64,000 nt of DNA from the NCBI RefSeq assembly GCF_026210795.1, contig NC_089432.1:3906001-3970000 (forward strand). Reading direction: 5' to 3'. The notes under the pieces were generated by a model. That model saw nothing but the letters and a program-made list of their open reading frames with translations. It searched no databases and was not told the DNA's origin. The translations under genes and the position numbers were made by a program. This stretch comes from Rhizophagus irregularis. Taxonomy: Eukaryota; Glomeromycota; Glomeromycetes; Glomerales; Glomeraceae. Positions 43,412 through 53,833 of the stretch are shown in pieces; position 1 is the stretch's first letter, and each line of letters opens with the position of its first letter.

Positions 43412-43972
43412 ATGTCAATATCAATCGTAATAAACCAGTGCCAAAACTGTAGAGTAATCACTCCAAAAACAGCATATAGAGGATTATCCAGTGTATTATA
43501 CAGACAGATTATAAAGAAGATTAGTGATGAGAATGACCTTCTACAAGCCTTGGGACTTGCTAGGGATAAGTTAGTTCAGATCATTCGTCAGGGAAGTAAT
43601 GTGGACTTTACACAATTGTTTACACAAAGACTGGATATGAATATTATGGATGGAGAGCCATATGATGATATTAGGAAGTGGCTTCTCGAACAGCTTATAG
43701 CCATAGGTTGTGACAGTGGAGAAATTGCTTTATATCAATTTCTATGAGATACATATCCAGATGGTATTGACGAGCCTTTCACTACATTCTATGAGAACTA
43801 TGTAAATCATATAAGTAATCCAATGACTAAGAATTTTGCTTCTCGTGCTTTAGGAGCAATAGGGTTGAAGGCTAAGATGTTAAGGATTGACTTTGAAGGC
43901 CGTAAAAAAAGTGCTATGATTCTTAGAGCTTCTGCAGACGAATTACTTGATATTCTCACAAGATACTATTAA
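43412..43972 (+). pseudogene. Unidentified ORF region of the Polinton-like element
   Basis: Begins at an ATG with MSISIVINQCQNCRVITP and continues helical (LARDKLVQIIRQGSNVDF). The latter half has EPFTTFYENYV, KNFASRALGAIGLKAK and ILRASADELLDIL, which resembles winged-helix DNA-binding tails of viral primase-helicases. Broken about once. It converges on the ATPase gene, overlapping its end by some 17 bases. Confidence 0.45.
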
Positions 43973-45179
43973 TCCCTACTTGTAATGCTCGACGGTCCAT
44001 ATGGCTCTTAGAAAAGATCTGTAGAAGGACTTCAATACCTTCTATTATTTGTTTATTATCCAGAGGGCGACTAGACTTCAGGGCTTCATATCGGGAGAAT
44101 AACTCCTTCACATTCTCAGTTTTCAGAGTTTCAGTCTTTGCAGTCCTACCCTGTACTTTTGCTAAGAAATCCTGAAAGTCAGCTTCTAGGGTCTTACCAG
44201 AGAGTCCATAAGCTTCTCGAAAGACATATTTAATCCAGGTATCTGCATTCTTGGCTAAGACACCAGGTACAAGTAAATGTTGACGTTCTTTAGGGAATGG
44301 AAATACCCGAGCAAATTCAATCAAGTGTCCACCTTTTTTTGCTTCAAATACAGCTTTCTGACCATAGGGACTAAACTTAGATCGAACTGTGATTGAACTG
44401 GGTTCAGACTGAGATCGAACTGGGTTCAAACTTGGATCAAACTGAGATTGAACTGAGATCGAACTAGGATTGAACTGAGATTGCTCTGTGATAGAACTGA
44501 GACTAGTATCCCATCTTACTCGAATGGACAGTGGATCACTTTTGGACCATCTAAGATCAAACACTACAAATTCACGTTGCAGAGTAAGATCATCAATTAC
44601 TGGTGCTAATGACTCTGATTCTTCTGTATATAGGCGGATGATTCTCTTGGTATCTGTAAGGCTCCCATGACCTCCATGCAGTGAGATGTAGTTAACATTT
44701 TCTCGAATAGCCTTAGGAATGGCAAAGAATCTTCGGGCTACATAAATATATGAAATATTTTTGTGTCGTCCATGTGTAAAGTAACCAGTGATAAGATCCT
44801 GGATTTTTTTAGGTGCATCCATCAGATCCTCGAAGATTACCACAGTAGCTTTAGTAGGGTCGAAGGAGTCAATCTCTGGAATCTCACTATGGGTTACTGC
44901 AGTGAATGGGATCTTCTCCTCTTTGAAAAAATCATGTACAACTGCCCACTTCGGCTCATCAAGATATCTGCTAACTAAAAGTACTGCATCACATAGTACA
45001 TACCGATTACCATCCTCCTTTGCTTTCTTGTCACCCATTAACAAATTAATGATCATAGTTGTCTTACCTGAGTCTGAGCTACCTGCTACAGCTAATCGAA
45101 AGGGCCATAATGGAGCAAACTCATTGCCTTGTCTTGAGTCGGTCGTGTACTCATCCAAATTGTATACATAAAGATCCAT
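43956..45179 (-). CDS. A32-like (FtsK/HerA superfamily) DNA-packaging ATPase
   Basis: 407 residues, open throughout. Walker A is GSSDSGKTTM at residues 33-42, Walker B TVVIFEDLMD near 112, then DLITGYFTHGRHKNISYIYV and RENVNYISLHGG, matching poxvirus A32 and Polinton/virophage packaging ATPases. Known homologues pump DNA into capsids. Residues about 230-280 are a tandem low-complexity tract with the theme S-[IV]-x-[VE]-[RQ]-SQF-x-PS, corresponding to a minisatellite at 44380-44490. After this comes a 110-residue C-terminal domain of unknown kind. It is divergently placed from the coiled-coil/Gag genes (31 bp between starts), so a shared promoter is likely. Confidence 0.85.
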   Translation of the reverse strand: MDLYVYNLDEYTTDSRQGNEFAPLWPFRLAVAGSSDSGKTTMIINLLMGDKKAKEDGNRYVLCDAVLLVSRYLDEPKWAVVHDFFKEEKIPFTAVTHSEIPEIDSFDPTKATVVIFEDLMDAPKKIQDLITGYFTHGRHKNISYIYVARRFFAIPKAIRENVNYISLHGGHGSLTDTKRIIRLYTEESESLAPVIDDLTLQREFVVFDLRWSKSDPLSIRVRWDTSLSSITEQSQFNPSSISVQSQFDPSLNPVRSQSEPSSITVRSKFSPYGQKAVFEAKKGGHLIEFARVFPFPKERQHLLVPGVLAKNADTWIKYVFREAYGLSGKTLEADFQDFLAKVQGRTAKTETLKTENVKELFSRYEALKSSRPLDNKQIIEGIEVLLQIFSKSHMDRRALQVGINSIL

Positions 45180-45210
45180 TTGAATTTTATTCTAACTTAG
45201 TTTAAATACT

Positions 45211-46011
45211 ATGTCGACATCAACACCAATTCCAGTTTATACTCCTTCAGAACCTACTGGACCGCCTCCTGCACACTTGGTCAATGAAAAAGATGATGAT
45301 GAATTAGTTAGAATACTAAAGGCTCATGCAAATTTATTGACTACCAGGGGTCGTTTAACTGTTGATTCAGAGATACAGGAGGCAAATAATCAAATTAAAC
45401 ATATTATTAATATATTAATAATGTATCGCTGTAAAGCAAAACATGAAGAACTTGGTATTACAAAAGATTTGTTAGTTTTTGCACAAGGTAAGATAAATGC
45501 ATTTGATGAAACGTTTACTAATTTAGAACGTCAATTAGTTATTATACGTGCTGCCAATGATAATTTCATAGAAGAAAACCATAACCTGCAAAGAGATTAT
45601 GATACTATGGTAGAGCTTCGTCGACAGGCTATAGGTGAACGTAATCAGGCATGACATGAACGTAATGTATTACAAGCAGATTATACTCAAGCATTAAGGG
45701 ATCGTAATGAGGCTCAAAATGCTGAGAATCGTGGTAATATCCTTTTAAATCATTGGCGGCTGAGGGCTACTCGGACTGGAGGACAACTTGTATTGGTTAA
45801 TGCGCAACTTGGACAGGTTAATGCACAGCTAGCACATGCTAATAATAGGGTGCGTTTTGGGATTCAGACATTAGGGAGACTTAAGAATAGACTTTTCCAA
45901 CAGATAGCTGCTCTTAGAATTCAGGTACAATGGTTTCAAATTAGACAATTGAACCCTCCTCCACCTATATTAAACAATCCACTAGAGACGATATGGCTAC
46001 CACTGCGATAG
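45211..46011 (+). pseudogene. Coiled-coil protein upstream of Gag
   Basis: The region starts at an ATG with a P/T-rich N-terminus (TPSEPTGPPPAHLV) and becomes almost purely helical with heptad spacing: TNLERQLVIIRAANDNFIEE, LQADYTQALRDRNEAQ, QLGQVNAQLAHANNRV. Its end overlaps the Gag start by 19 bases. Fossil with about one break. By position it may have been a Gag partner or a scaffold; no family is recognised. Confidence 0.5.
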
Positions 46012-47294
46012 GATTACCGATTTTTGAGGGTAAAGCAACTGATGATATTGATACATTTGTTAGGCTTTATATGGGTTATCTTGATACTATTAATCTTAAT
46101 CCATACGCTGCTGGAGGGCCACCAGAATCTTGGAAAAGAGCTATGGGTATACTTAGAAGCTGCATGGCTGGTGAAGCGGCTGAATGGTTTGATCGAGAAA
46201 TTACAGGAAAAAATTGGAAACTTTCTGGTATCACTTCAAGAGGTGGAGCTAATTTAGCTGCTTTTGTAGCATTAGTAATACCAGAAGGTGCAGGAGGACC
46301 AAATGCAGGTACCTATGTAAATGGGTCTGAAGCACATGTTTATGCTACAGATGCAGCTAATGCATTAGTAACTATTAGAGCAGCATTTATTCCTACCCAT
46401 GATTTAATAGGTGGAGATAAAGCTTGGGGAAGAGCTGATGCTCGTCCGACAGATAGAGTTGCTCCAGCTACTGCAGATGCTGATGTTGCTGCTGCTAATA
46501 ATCATCCTATAGTTTTTCCAGGTATTAAACCTAACCAGGCGCTTTATTGGCTTAGAACACAATTTCCAACTATTTTAGATGAAAAGAAACGTATCCATTT
46601 TAACAGTCTTTATCAGGAAAATGAGCCAGTTGATGCATTTTATGGAACTGTAAAGAGAGCTGGAAAATTACTAAAACTAACTGATAATCTTATTATTGAC
46701 CAATTCTTTAGAGGTCTTTCGGCTGATAATATTTTTGAAGCAGAAAGGTTTAGTAATCTTAATCCTGATGACTTGGTTAAACATCTGAGAAATTTAGAAC
46801 GGAGAAGGGCTGAAATGCGCTTGGGGTTACAAGATAGAAATCGACGACTTCAAGCAGATTATAGTGATGTAACTCAACCTCCGTTAGGAAAACAGGAACC
46901 TGTCGTACTGACATCAAAGTCATCTGGGGTTACTCAAGAACAATTACAAGAGTTACTTAAGGCTCAAGCTGAGGAACTTACCAAGAATTTTCAGGTGCAA
47001 TTTAAACAATTACAGGCTCGACCAGTTCGTAATCCACCAGTCTATAGACAGCAGATTAAACCTGTTCAACCAAAACCACAGAGACGTATTGTTCAGGATC
47101 ATCAGGATCCTGATTGGGATGATGGTTATGTAGAACCTGATGTTGGTGATGACCCTGATGCTCCTGAGTGGACTTTGGATGATCATCAAAATGCTATTGA
47201 TCTTATTATGGGATATAAACGTGGGACGTCTAAAATACTTACAAATCAACTTCAGAAGGCTAAAGATAAACGTGATGATCTGGATTTGGCCTGA
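45993..47294 (+). CDS. Retrotransposon-type Gag inside the Polinton-like element
   Basis: 433 residues. N-terminal IGLPIFEGKATDDIDTFVRL, then ILRSCMAGEAAEWFDREI, and later LRTQFPTILDEKKRIHFNSL, NEPVDAFYGTVKRAGKLL and IIDQFFRGLS follow the retro_gag pattern of Ty3-type elements. After this comes a long basic and glutamine-rich helical part, a proline-rich stretch (QQIKPVQPKPQRR) and an acidic end. No zinc knuckle is visible. In LTR elements this domain forms the particle. Here there is no reverse transcriptase beside it; the next gene is a retropepsin, and the integrase is on the other strand. Confidence 0.75.
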   Translation: MATTAIGLPIFEGKATDDIDTFVRLYMGYLDTINLNPYAAGGPPESWKRAMGILRSCMAGEAAEWFDREITGKNWKLSGITSRGGANLAAFVALVIPEGAGGPNAGTYVNGSEAHVYATDAANALVTIRAAFIPTHDLIGGDKAWGRADARPTDRVAPATADADVAAANNHPIVFPGIKPNQALYWLRTQFPTILDEKKRIHFNSLYQENEPVDAFYGTVKRAGKLLKLTDNLIIDQFFRGLSADNIFEAERFSNLNPDDLVKHLRNLERRRAEMRLGLQDRNRRLQADYSDVTQPPLGKQEPVVLTSKSSGVTQEQLQELLKAQAEELTKNFQVQFKQLQARPVRNPPVYRQQIKPVQPKPQRRIVQDHQDPDWDDGYVEPDVGDDPDAPEWTLDDHQNAIDLIMGYKRGTSKILTNQLQKAKDKRDDLDLA

Positions 47295-47398
47295 GCAATG
47301 AGAAACCTTGATCTTAACAATGATGCTATGGACATTGATACTGTGAGTTTTGGTGAAAAGGTAAAATTGAGAGAAAAAGATGGTGATGTCTATATGGT

Positions 47399-48160
47399 TT
47401 GTGTTGGGTCAAAAAAAAAGTAGGTTCAAGTATCTCAAAACTTCTTAAGTCGTCCCCAAATAAGACAGCAGTTAGCTCTTCTAGTGTGCCATTGAAAGGC
47501 AAAGCAACCCCTGTTAAGATTTCTGTGAAAGTTACTGGTAGTAAGTCTACACCTGCAAAAGCTGTTACTAAGAATGACTTATTAAGCCTGTTAAGGTCTG
47601 CAGACTTTAGGAAATTACTCCGTGAGATTCTTCAGGAGGAGTTATTGTCTGCTAGAAAAGTCACAGAGATTCCGGAGAACCTAGTTGAAGAGGAACAAGA
47701 AGAGGATATCAGGGTAGATGATCCTATGGATATTGACATAGCTCGTTTAGAGAATACTAAAGATCTTTTAGCACTGGATAAAAAGGTTAATGGAATAGCA
47801 ATTCAGTGTTTAGCAGACACTTGTGCTAATGCGTCTTTTATTTAGAGAGAAGCTGCTAAGGAATTAGGGTTGAATATCGACAAGAGTATTACATACAACA
47901 TATCTGGTGCTTCAGGAACAGGTAGGACATTCGGCATGGTAAAGGGAGTGTTAATCAAACTTACCCCTGATTATGCTATCACTGAGGATCTTGCAGTTTT
48001 AGATGGATACAAGCATAGGGAGATTGGGTTAAGCCGAACGTGTCTGAAACGTTACAATTATGATGTCCATGAATCACGTGAACATATAGCCTTTACCTGT
48101 GATGGGAAGAATGTTTTTATCCCGATAGTTCCTGATGCTAATCGAGGGGATAAAAAATAA
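47399..48160 (+). pseudogene. Retropepsin-like protease inside the Polinton-like element
   Basis: A basic S/T/K-rich leader (SSPNKTAVSSSSVPLKGK) and an acidic helix (EEEQEEDIRVDDPMD) come before the protease core: IQCLADTCANASFI carries the D-T-x-A motif, followed by KELGLNIDKSITYNISGASG and an FGMVKGVLIKLTP strand. The pattern is that of retropepsins next to Gag in LTR elements. Polintons normally carry an adenovirus-type cysteine protease instead. Broken about once. It ends 25 bases from the convergent integrase gene. Confidence 0.65.
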
Positions 48161-48185
48161 GACCCTTTAATTCTTCTATTTTTTT

Positions 48186-49313
48186 TTATTCCCAAAATTT
48201 GCGAATTAAGTCAGGGACATCCTCCTTCAACCGGTCAGCAGGTTCCCAAGTAGCCTCAGTGTCTGGATAGCGCTCCCACTTAACCAAATACTGGTCTTGA
48301 CCTTTTCTAATGCGATGCCAAAGTATCTGCTCAGGAACAAATCTTTCAGGTTGTCCTCTTATCACAGAGTCAGGTGGAGGCTTTTCATTAATAGGAACTA
48401 CTTGTAATTCCTTTCGGGTATATGCACATCTGGATACACCTAATCGACCATGTGGTCCATTAAGGAGATATGTAGGAGGCTGTTCGGGTGAGAGTATCAT
48501 TTTTTTGATTATACGAATGTTTGGGTTCCATCTTATATCTCCTGTACAGAATTTTCTGTGAAGTTTGTTACCAAGTACAGAAATAGGTTCATCTAACTTG
48601 ACTCTGACATATGCTTCTTCAAAGAGGAGATCCGTCTTTTTTGACACTTTAGGTGACCCTGTCAGAATGTCTGGGGGATTTCTCTGCCAGAGTTCATTTA
48701 CTTTACTCACTATATTATGGAAATCTTCTGACCATTTCACGGATGTCACCTCGGTTTTCAACTCCTGTGCTACTATTCGTTTAAGAAGGAGTTCTTGGAT
48801 GGCTTGGATAGCTCTTTCAGCATAAGATTGCTGTTTATGCTTTCCTGGCTCTCCGAACCTCATCATTACCCCTAGGCTGTTCAGAAAAAAATCACGTACC
48901 TGGTCGTTAGTGAATTCTGATCCAGAGTTCATCTCCAGTCGGTGTGTTAGAGGCTTGATACGATTTCTTCTGTAGATTTTGACAAACCCGTTTAGAACTC
49001 TATTTGCAGTCTTATCCTTTAGGGGTTCTGCATCGACTCTCTTTCCTGCAACTTCCACCACTACGAGAAAATAGTGGAATCCTTTGGGGTCAACTGGCAT
49101 CTCTGCAAGATCTGCCTGATGTGTTGCATTTGGTTTCCATACAATTACCTTTGGGCGTTCTGTTGACTTTTCCTTTAAAGGCTTTTTGTATAGGTTGTAG
49201 TGCTCTTCACCTTTTAAAATTTGTGCTGGTACTCTGGATAGACTGTAGTACTTGTAGTAATTCTTTAATTGTGACATATTACGACAAATTAAAGGAAAGA
49301 TTTCAGACTTCAA
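48186..49313 (-). CDS. Retroviral-type integrase with chromodomain (Polinton integrase)
   Basis: 375 residues, open. The rve core shows HQADLAEMP, HRLEMNSGSEFTN and QQSYAERAIQAIQ; a C-terminal chromodomain reads DQYLVKWERYPDTEATWEP followed by a helix DVPDLIRKFWE. A DDE integrase with chromodomain at one end of the element, pointing inward, is standard for Polintons. It joins the element ends to target DNA, and the chromodomain may guide it to modified chromatin. No RT or RNase H adjoins it, so it is not part of an LTR element. Confidence 0.85.
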   Translation of the reverse strand: MKSEIFPLICRNMSQLKNYYKYYSLSRVPAQILKGEEHYNLYKKPLKEKSTERPKVIVWKPNATHQADLAEMPVDPKGFHYFLVVVEVAGKRVDAEPLKDKTANRVLNGFVKIYRRNRIKPLTHRLEMNSGSEFTNDQVRDFFLNSLGVMMRFGEPGKHKQQSYAERAIQAIQELLLKRIVAQELKTEVTSVKWSEDFHNIVSKVNELWQRNPPDILTGSPKVSKKTDLLFEEAYVRVKLDEPISVLGNKLHRKFCTGDIRWNPNIRIIKKMILSPEQPPTYLLNGPHGRLGVSRCAYTRKELQVVPINEKPPPDSVIRGQPERFVPEQILWHRIRKGQDQYLVKWERYPDTEATWEPADRLKEDVPDLIRKFWE

Positions 49314-49329
49314 ATCTCAAGATAACACG

Positions 49330-49642
49330 ATTTTACTGTCTAAAGTGCAAGAAGGAAACTGAGACTGCTAGTGAAATACAAGATATGACTACAAATGGGC
49401 GTTACCGGCTGCATGGTGACTGCACAATTTGTGGTATGCATAAGAATACTTTTACTGGAGTAGACTGGGTGATCAAGAAGAAGACTAAGGAGAAAAAGAA
49501 AGAAACCGCTGCTAAGAGACATCAGACGGCTTACAATCGGCAATGCAAAAAACTTGGACAGAAAATCTTAGATTCTGATGACGCGTGTAAACAGTATATT
49601 GATAAATGCCTTAAGGAGGCAAAAAAGAGGAAGACGGATTAG
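49330..49642 (+). CDS. DUF5679-like zinc-ribbon protein
   Basis: The stretch reads RFYCLKCKKETE, NGRYRLHGDCTICGMHKNTF and then a very basic tail (KKKTKEKKKETAAK, KEAKKRKTD). Two C-x-x-C pairs about 30 residues apart with NGR before the second pair is the pattern of DUF5679, common in NCLDV, virophage and Polinton-type genomes. The open frame extends upstream into the antisense of the integrase and has no clear ATG close to the domain, so the start is undecided. Probably DNA-binding. Confidence 0.65.
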
Positions 49643-49681
49643 TACTGCCTTCTAAACTTATCTGGATATGCTCTATTCCTA

Positions 49682-50257
49682 ATACCCATTGTTCAATTAC
49701 TTATTTTTTCTGACGGGGAAAGTGGCTATAGTTTGGCGGTCATAGTTCGGCGGTCATAGTTCAGTGTTCCAGGTAAGTAGATAAAGGGTGGTCATAGTTC
49801 GGCGGTCATAGTTCGGTGGTCATAGTTCGGCGGTCATAGTTCGGTGGTTATAGTTCAGTGGTCGTAGTTCGGTGGCATAGTTCAGTGTCCCAGGTATGTA
49901 GATAAAGGGTGGTCATAGCTTAAATCGGGTTTTAGAGCCTGAGAGGCTAACTAAGGTGGCCATAGTATTATCATAAGTTTTTCAAACTGTGGCCAGTACT
50001 ATGACCGGATATTCTGTCTGATTTTGGCTTTATTCGCGTTTTTATCCACTTTTTAGTAGTCTGGTCATAGTGGTCATAGTGGTCATAGTAGTTTTATGTA
50101 TAAGAAAAAATGGATAAAAAAAAGGAGTTGGAAAGTAGTGTGACCAGCCATGGCCACTGTGGCCATAGTGGTAGTATATATGGAGGATACCTGAGCCCCA
50201 TAGGGGCCATATAGGTACTGCGACGGGTCGTAGACCCGGAGGTGGGTGGTGCTAGCA
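49682..50257 (-). repeat. Right terminal inverted repeat of the Polinton-like element
   Basis: Reverse complement of 34603-35146, with two extra copies or so of the 15-bp GGTCATAGTTCGGCG-type unit. The outer end is GGTGGTGCTAGCA. By eye the two repeats differ by a few percent outside the tandem units. Confidence 0.92.
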
Positions 50258-51183
50258 CCTCTCACATCCAGCCCGATGACACATTTCATAATGGCAAGAA
50301 TTTCATCTTGACGAAACTCCTCTACTTCTTGTTTGTTATATAATTTGTGACATTTCATACATGCTGCAAAGCAATGAAATCAATTTTCTATGTTGAGAAT
50401 ATTTCTCGCTTTGTATAAAGTGATGGAAAAATTTTCAAATGCGGTATCGCCAATTTCATCCAATAACAGTTTTATGAACTTTATTAGTGATTCAGTTGCT
50501 ATTTCTGGAATGTTAAATCTCATTCAAAATTTCATAATCCATATTAAAATCCATAAAAACTTATTATCATCGCTAGTTGGAGTTGCAGTGACATCTGGGT
50601 CTTGATATAGTTCAAAAGAAGGGCATGAATAATCTTCAAAAGTTTCAGAATTGTTATTTTCCGATTCATCATCTCCATTCGATTCGTTATCTTCATTAGT
50701 GTCTTCGCTTTGATCTTCAGCCGTACTTTCTCTCAATGATAAATCTTGTTCGATGTTACCGATGTTACCAATGGAAACTCTAGTCAAAATGTACCTTGAT
50801 CTACATCTTTGAGGTAATCGGTCAACTCTTTGCTCATTTAAAATAGTCAATTGAGATGATTCATCATTAATATTTTCAGTATTTTCCAAAACTTCAGATG
50901 GTTCATTATCCCGAATTTCAGTATTTTCCAAAACTTCGGATAGTTCGTTATCTCAAATTTCAGTATTTTCGATAACTACTTCTGAAATATCTGATAAAAG
51001 TTGGCTCGATAATTTATGTCAATTCTTTGTGCAAGGAGCAACTAACATTCCTTCGCAATCGCTACAGAAACAGGGTACTTTACGAATTCTTGGCTGAACG
51101 ATTGATCGAGTAGTAACTCGAGGTGATCTGGTAGTAATAGGATTTTCATCAAGTACACTAGATATCGTTCTTTTTCGTCCCAT
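50258..51183 (-). pseudogene. 5' part of a transposase-like gene cut off by the Polinton-like element
   Basis: From ATG at 51183 the frame reads MGRKRTISSVL, CFCSDCEGMLV, three copies of an ENTEI-DNE-SEVL repeat, an acidic S/N/E/D tract, SDDNKFLWILIWIMKF, DEIGDTAFENFSITLYKARN and CMKCHKLYNKQEVEEF. It stops making sense at the Polinton end. I recall this arrangement (CFC-x-x-C finger, WILIWIMKF, CPKCHKLY) from a large family of transposase-like proteins in arbuscular mycorrhizal fungi, but cannot name it with certainty (KDZ or Plavaka type possible). In-frame stops are all TGA, near 51017, 50957, 50522 and 50377; in the ENTEI repeat another copy has CGG at the matching codon. Not expressed as a whole protein. 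Confidence 0.55.
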
Positions 51184-51744
51184 TTTGTCAAAAATTTCAG
51201 ATAATTTTGATAATTATGGAATTGTATCGAAATTTATTTCGATTCAATAATTATCATATAATTTTTGCTAGTAAAGTTTTGACTAACGAATTTTCAACTT
51301 GAGCGATCAACTTAAAAGTGATTTATCGAATTCTTATCAAACTTTACGAATTTTCCATCAACTTTAAGTGATATATTGAATTCTCATCAAATTTAAGTGA
51401 TTTGGCGAATTTCACATCAACTAAAATTGATTTATCGAATTTCCATCAACTTAACGTAAAGTAACTTATCGAATTATTAATAAAAAATTCGATAAATCAC
51501 TTATCAAATTTAAGAATTTAATAGTATAAATTAAGCTTTTGATCAAATTTTTAACTATAAATAAATTATAAAAAAACTCGATTCTTCAAAGTTTCGTCCT
51601 AGAACTTAACTTTTTTTTTCTTACAATTTCAAAATACTTTCGTGTAAAATTTTATTATATATTTTTACAAATTTAATAAATTTAATAAGAGTAAATAAAT
51701 TTTGGCTATTTTAACAATTAAAAAAAGTTCTATTTTTTTCAAAT
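51184..51744. other. AT-rich intergenic region between divergent genes
   Basis: No gene. It lies between the start of the minus-strand transposase-like gene and the start of the plus-strand gene at 51745, so both promoters should be here. From 51290 to 51500 it has degenerate repeats of the theme ATCAACTTAAGTGATTTATCG, roughly 40-60 bp apart. Confidence 0.5.
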
Positions 51745-51904
51745 ATGTCAAAGGACACATCACAGAATATTAATAAAAAGAGAGAGAAAGAAGGAACTGA
51801 AAGAAATGAAAGAGATGTTTTTTATCTTGTCCCTCCTAATGTTGATGAGAAAGAAACTGCTTTACGAACCTCCAATATGTCATCAGAAACTTTATGATCC
51901 CCCT

Positions 51905-52110
51905 TCAATACGAAATTATCTTCTTCATCACTGAGTACTTTAAGATTCCCTTCAACACGAAATCATCTTCATCACCAAGTGCTTCACGAACCTCTTTCTC
52001 TAATACGAAATCATCTTCATCACTGAGTGCTTCACGAACTTCTCTCTCCAATACGAAAACATCTTCATCACCAAGTGCTTTACAAACTTCTCTCTCCAAT
52101 ACGAAATCAT
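51905..52110 (+). repeat. 48-bp coding tandem repeat in exon 1
   Basis: Units with the theme AATACGAAATCATCTTCATC, ACTGAGTGCTTCACGAACTT and CTCTC recur every 48 bp about four and a half times. They encode 16 residues, SNTKSSSSLSASRTSL. The multiple-of-three length fits a gene once under coding constraint, although the first unit has slipped frame against the others. Confidence 0.85.
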
Positions 52111-52953
52111 CGTCAAATATTATTAAATCAAAGCTTGCAGGCTTACAAGTAAAATTCCAAAAATCCATTTACCAAAATCGATGATTCTAGACAAAAGTCG
52201 AGTTGAAGCAACCGAAACTTTGCGATCATTGGAAAAAAATTTGAGTAATTTTGGTAAATTTTGATTATTGATTCTTAATTGTTTATTGATGAATATTTTT
52301 ATGATATATAGATATATATTTGAAAACCTTCAATTTTTAGATCTGAAGGTAGAAAATGGGAAATTAAGAGCCGATAATATGGAATTGCAATATAAGATAG
52401 ACAAACTTAATAAAGAACTTGAAGAGTCAAAAGAACTAAATGAAATGCTAATAAAAATAAATGAGGAATTCGGAAAAGAGAACGACAGACTTTATGAACA
52501 AATCGATTTTTATAAGAACCTTCGAATGTCAAGAAGCATGAAAAAAAGCTCAAAGCCTAAACGTAAACATCAAAGGTATCATAAATTTTTGTTATCCGTT
52601 TTATAACTATTCGTATAATTAATTACCTTTTATTTGCCAACGTTAGGAATAATGATAGTGAAGATTCAGATGACGAAATTATTGACGTGGATGTTGAAAT
52701 GGACGAAAAAGATGAAAAGGATGATAAAGATGCAAGGGTTAGTAATATTTTAAAAAATGGTTTCGTGCTAATATTTACTGAATTTTTTATTACTGTTAAT
52801 AATTTAGATGGAAATGAAGACCATTTTAAAAACTATGCCTGCCAAATTCGACCTGGACTATGATCAAATGTTTATGAGCAAAACTAACGTAGACATAAGA
52901 AAACAATTAATACCAGAATTAATGAAGAGCTTAAAGCCGAATTTTAATCCCAC

Positions 52954-53527
52954 TGTGACACGCCACCCATAGGACATTAAAATAAAATATCGTATGTTGC
53001 CACCGACGTGTTGAGTTCGTGTAGTCTCTATGCTTGGTTTAAAATAAAAATTAGTTACAAAACATTAATAAACCATTAATTAAAATAATTAATGTGGCAC
53101 TTTTTACTCATAAGAAAAAGGCAAAAAGAATGTGTTAGTTTTTATTAAGGGCGAATTAAAAATTTTTTATTTTTCTAAAAAATTGAACTCTGGAATTTCC
53201 TATCGAAATCCACTTGTATTTATACATTTTAAGAAAATCATTTCTACTATCTACTACTTTTTCTCTATTAAAATTCTAAGAATAATAAGAAATAAAAGAT
53301 GTATTATCATATGACTTTCTCGTTACACTAAACTAAACTATAAATATAATTTTATTGGCTAATTATTTATCCATCGGCTAAATATTTATCCGTCACTTAC
53401 TGCGCCATGTGACTTGTCACGTGACTTTTGTATTCCCAACTGTTTCTTCTTGTGTAACCATATCATGTGACCTACTGCGCCACAGGATTTACTGCGTCAT
53501 TTATCTATTATATTTTCGGTTATTACA
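52954..53527 (-). repeat. 3' LTR of element 2
   Basis: Plus-strand ends TGTGACACGCC and GGTTATTACA. The partner copy is at 61676-62250. A purine tract, AAGAGGAGGATAAA on the minus strand, adjoins it at 53528-53541. Confidence 0.94.
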
Positions 53528-53833
53528 TTTATCCTCCTCTTGAAAAATTTATGTCCCATAAATTAATTTAAGAATCGAATTCGGGTCTCAAACATATTAT
53601 ATTACTATATATGGTTCAAATATTTCTCTATCAAAATATTCTTTTAATAATTCTCCATTTACTGGTCTTCTTAAAATTCTTCCATTTAATTCTTTAATTT
53701 TGTATGATCCATTTACTATTATTTCATGTATATAATATGGTCCTTTCCATTTTTCTTCTAGTTTTCCTGTATGTGTTTTGTATTTTGCCGCATCAAAATA
53801 TAATACTTTATCTCCTATTTGAAAGTTTTGTTT

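Larger units (their letters stand above)
34603..50257. mobile_element. Polinton/Maverick-like element with Gag-protease module (fossil)
   Basis: A 15.7-kb element bounded by inverted repeats of about 0.55 kb. Parts: split F-box-like ORF (35241-36272), SF3 helicase (36982-38114), PolB (39545-41423), F-box protein (42101-42517), adaptor-like protein (42788-43366), A32-like ATPase (minus, 43956-45179), coiled coil (45211-46011), Gag (45993-47294), retropepsin (47399-48160), integrase-chromodomain (minus, 48186-49313), zinc ribbon (49330-49642). PolB, integrase and A32 ATPase together are diagnostic of Polintons; SF3 helicase links it to virophages and Polinton-like viruses. No jelly-roll capsid was found. 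It is broken, with roughly ten breaks and two nested MITEs (35337-36003, 36324-36795). The inverted repeats differ by only a few percent by eye, so it is moderately young. No 6-bp target duplication is visible. Confidence 0.85.

Noticed and set aside
45993-49313. Gag, protease and integrase as one nested LTR element inside the Polinton-like element
   Set aside because: The integrase is on the opposite strand, carries a Polinton-type chromodomain, and no RT, RNase H, LTRs or target duplication were seen around the block.
34603-50257. A jelly-roll capsid gene in the Polinton-like element
   Set aside because: All larger frames were read and none shows an MCP-like pattern; 41537-42007 and 43412-43972 are too short or of the wrong composition. 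A profile search could overturn this.
53132-53314. 60-residue frame in both LTRs of element 2 (also 61855-62037)
   Set aside because: Part of the LTR, no domain, and no start context; conservation is explained by LTR identity.
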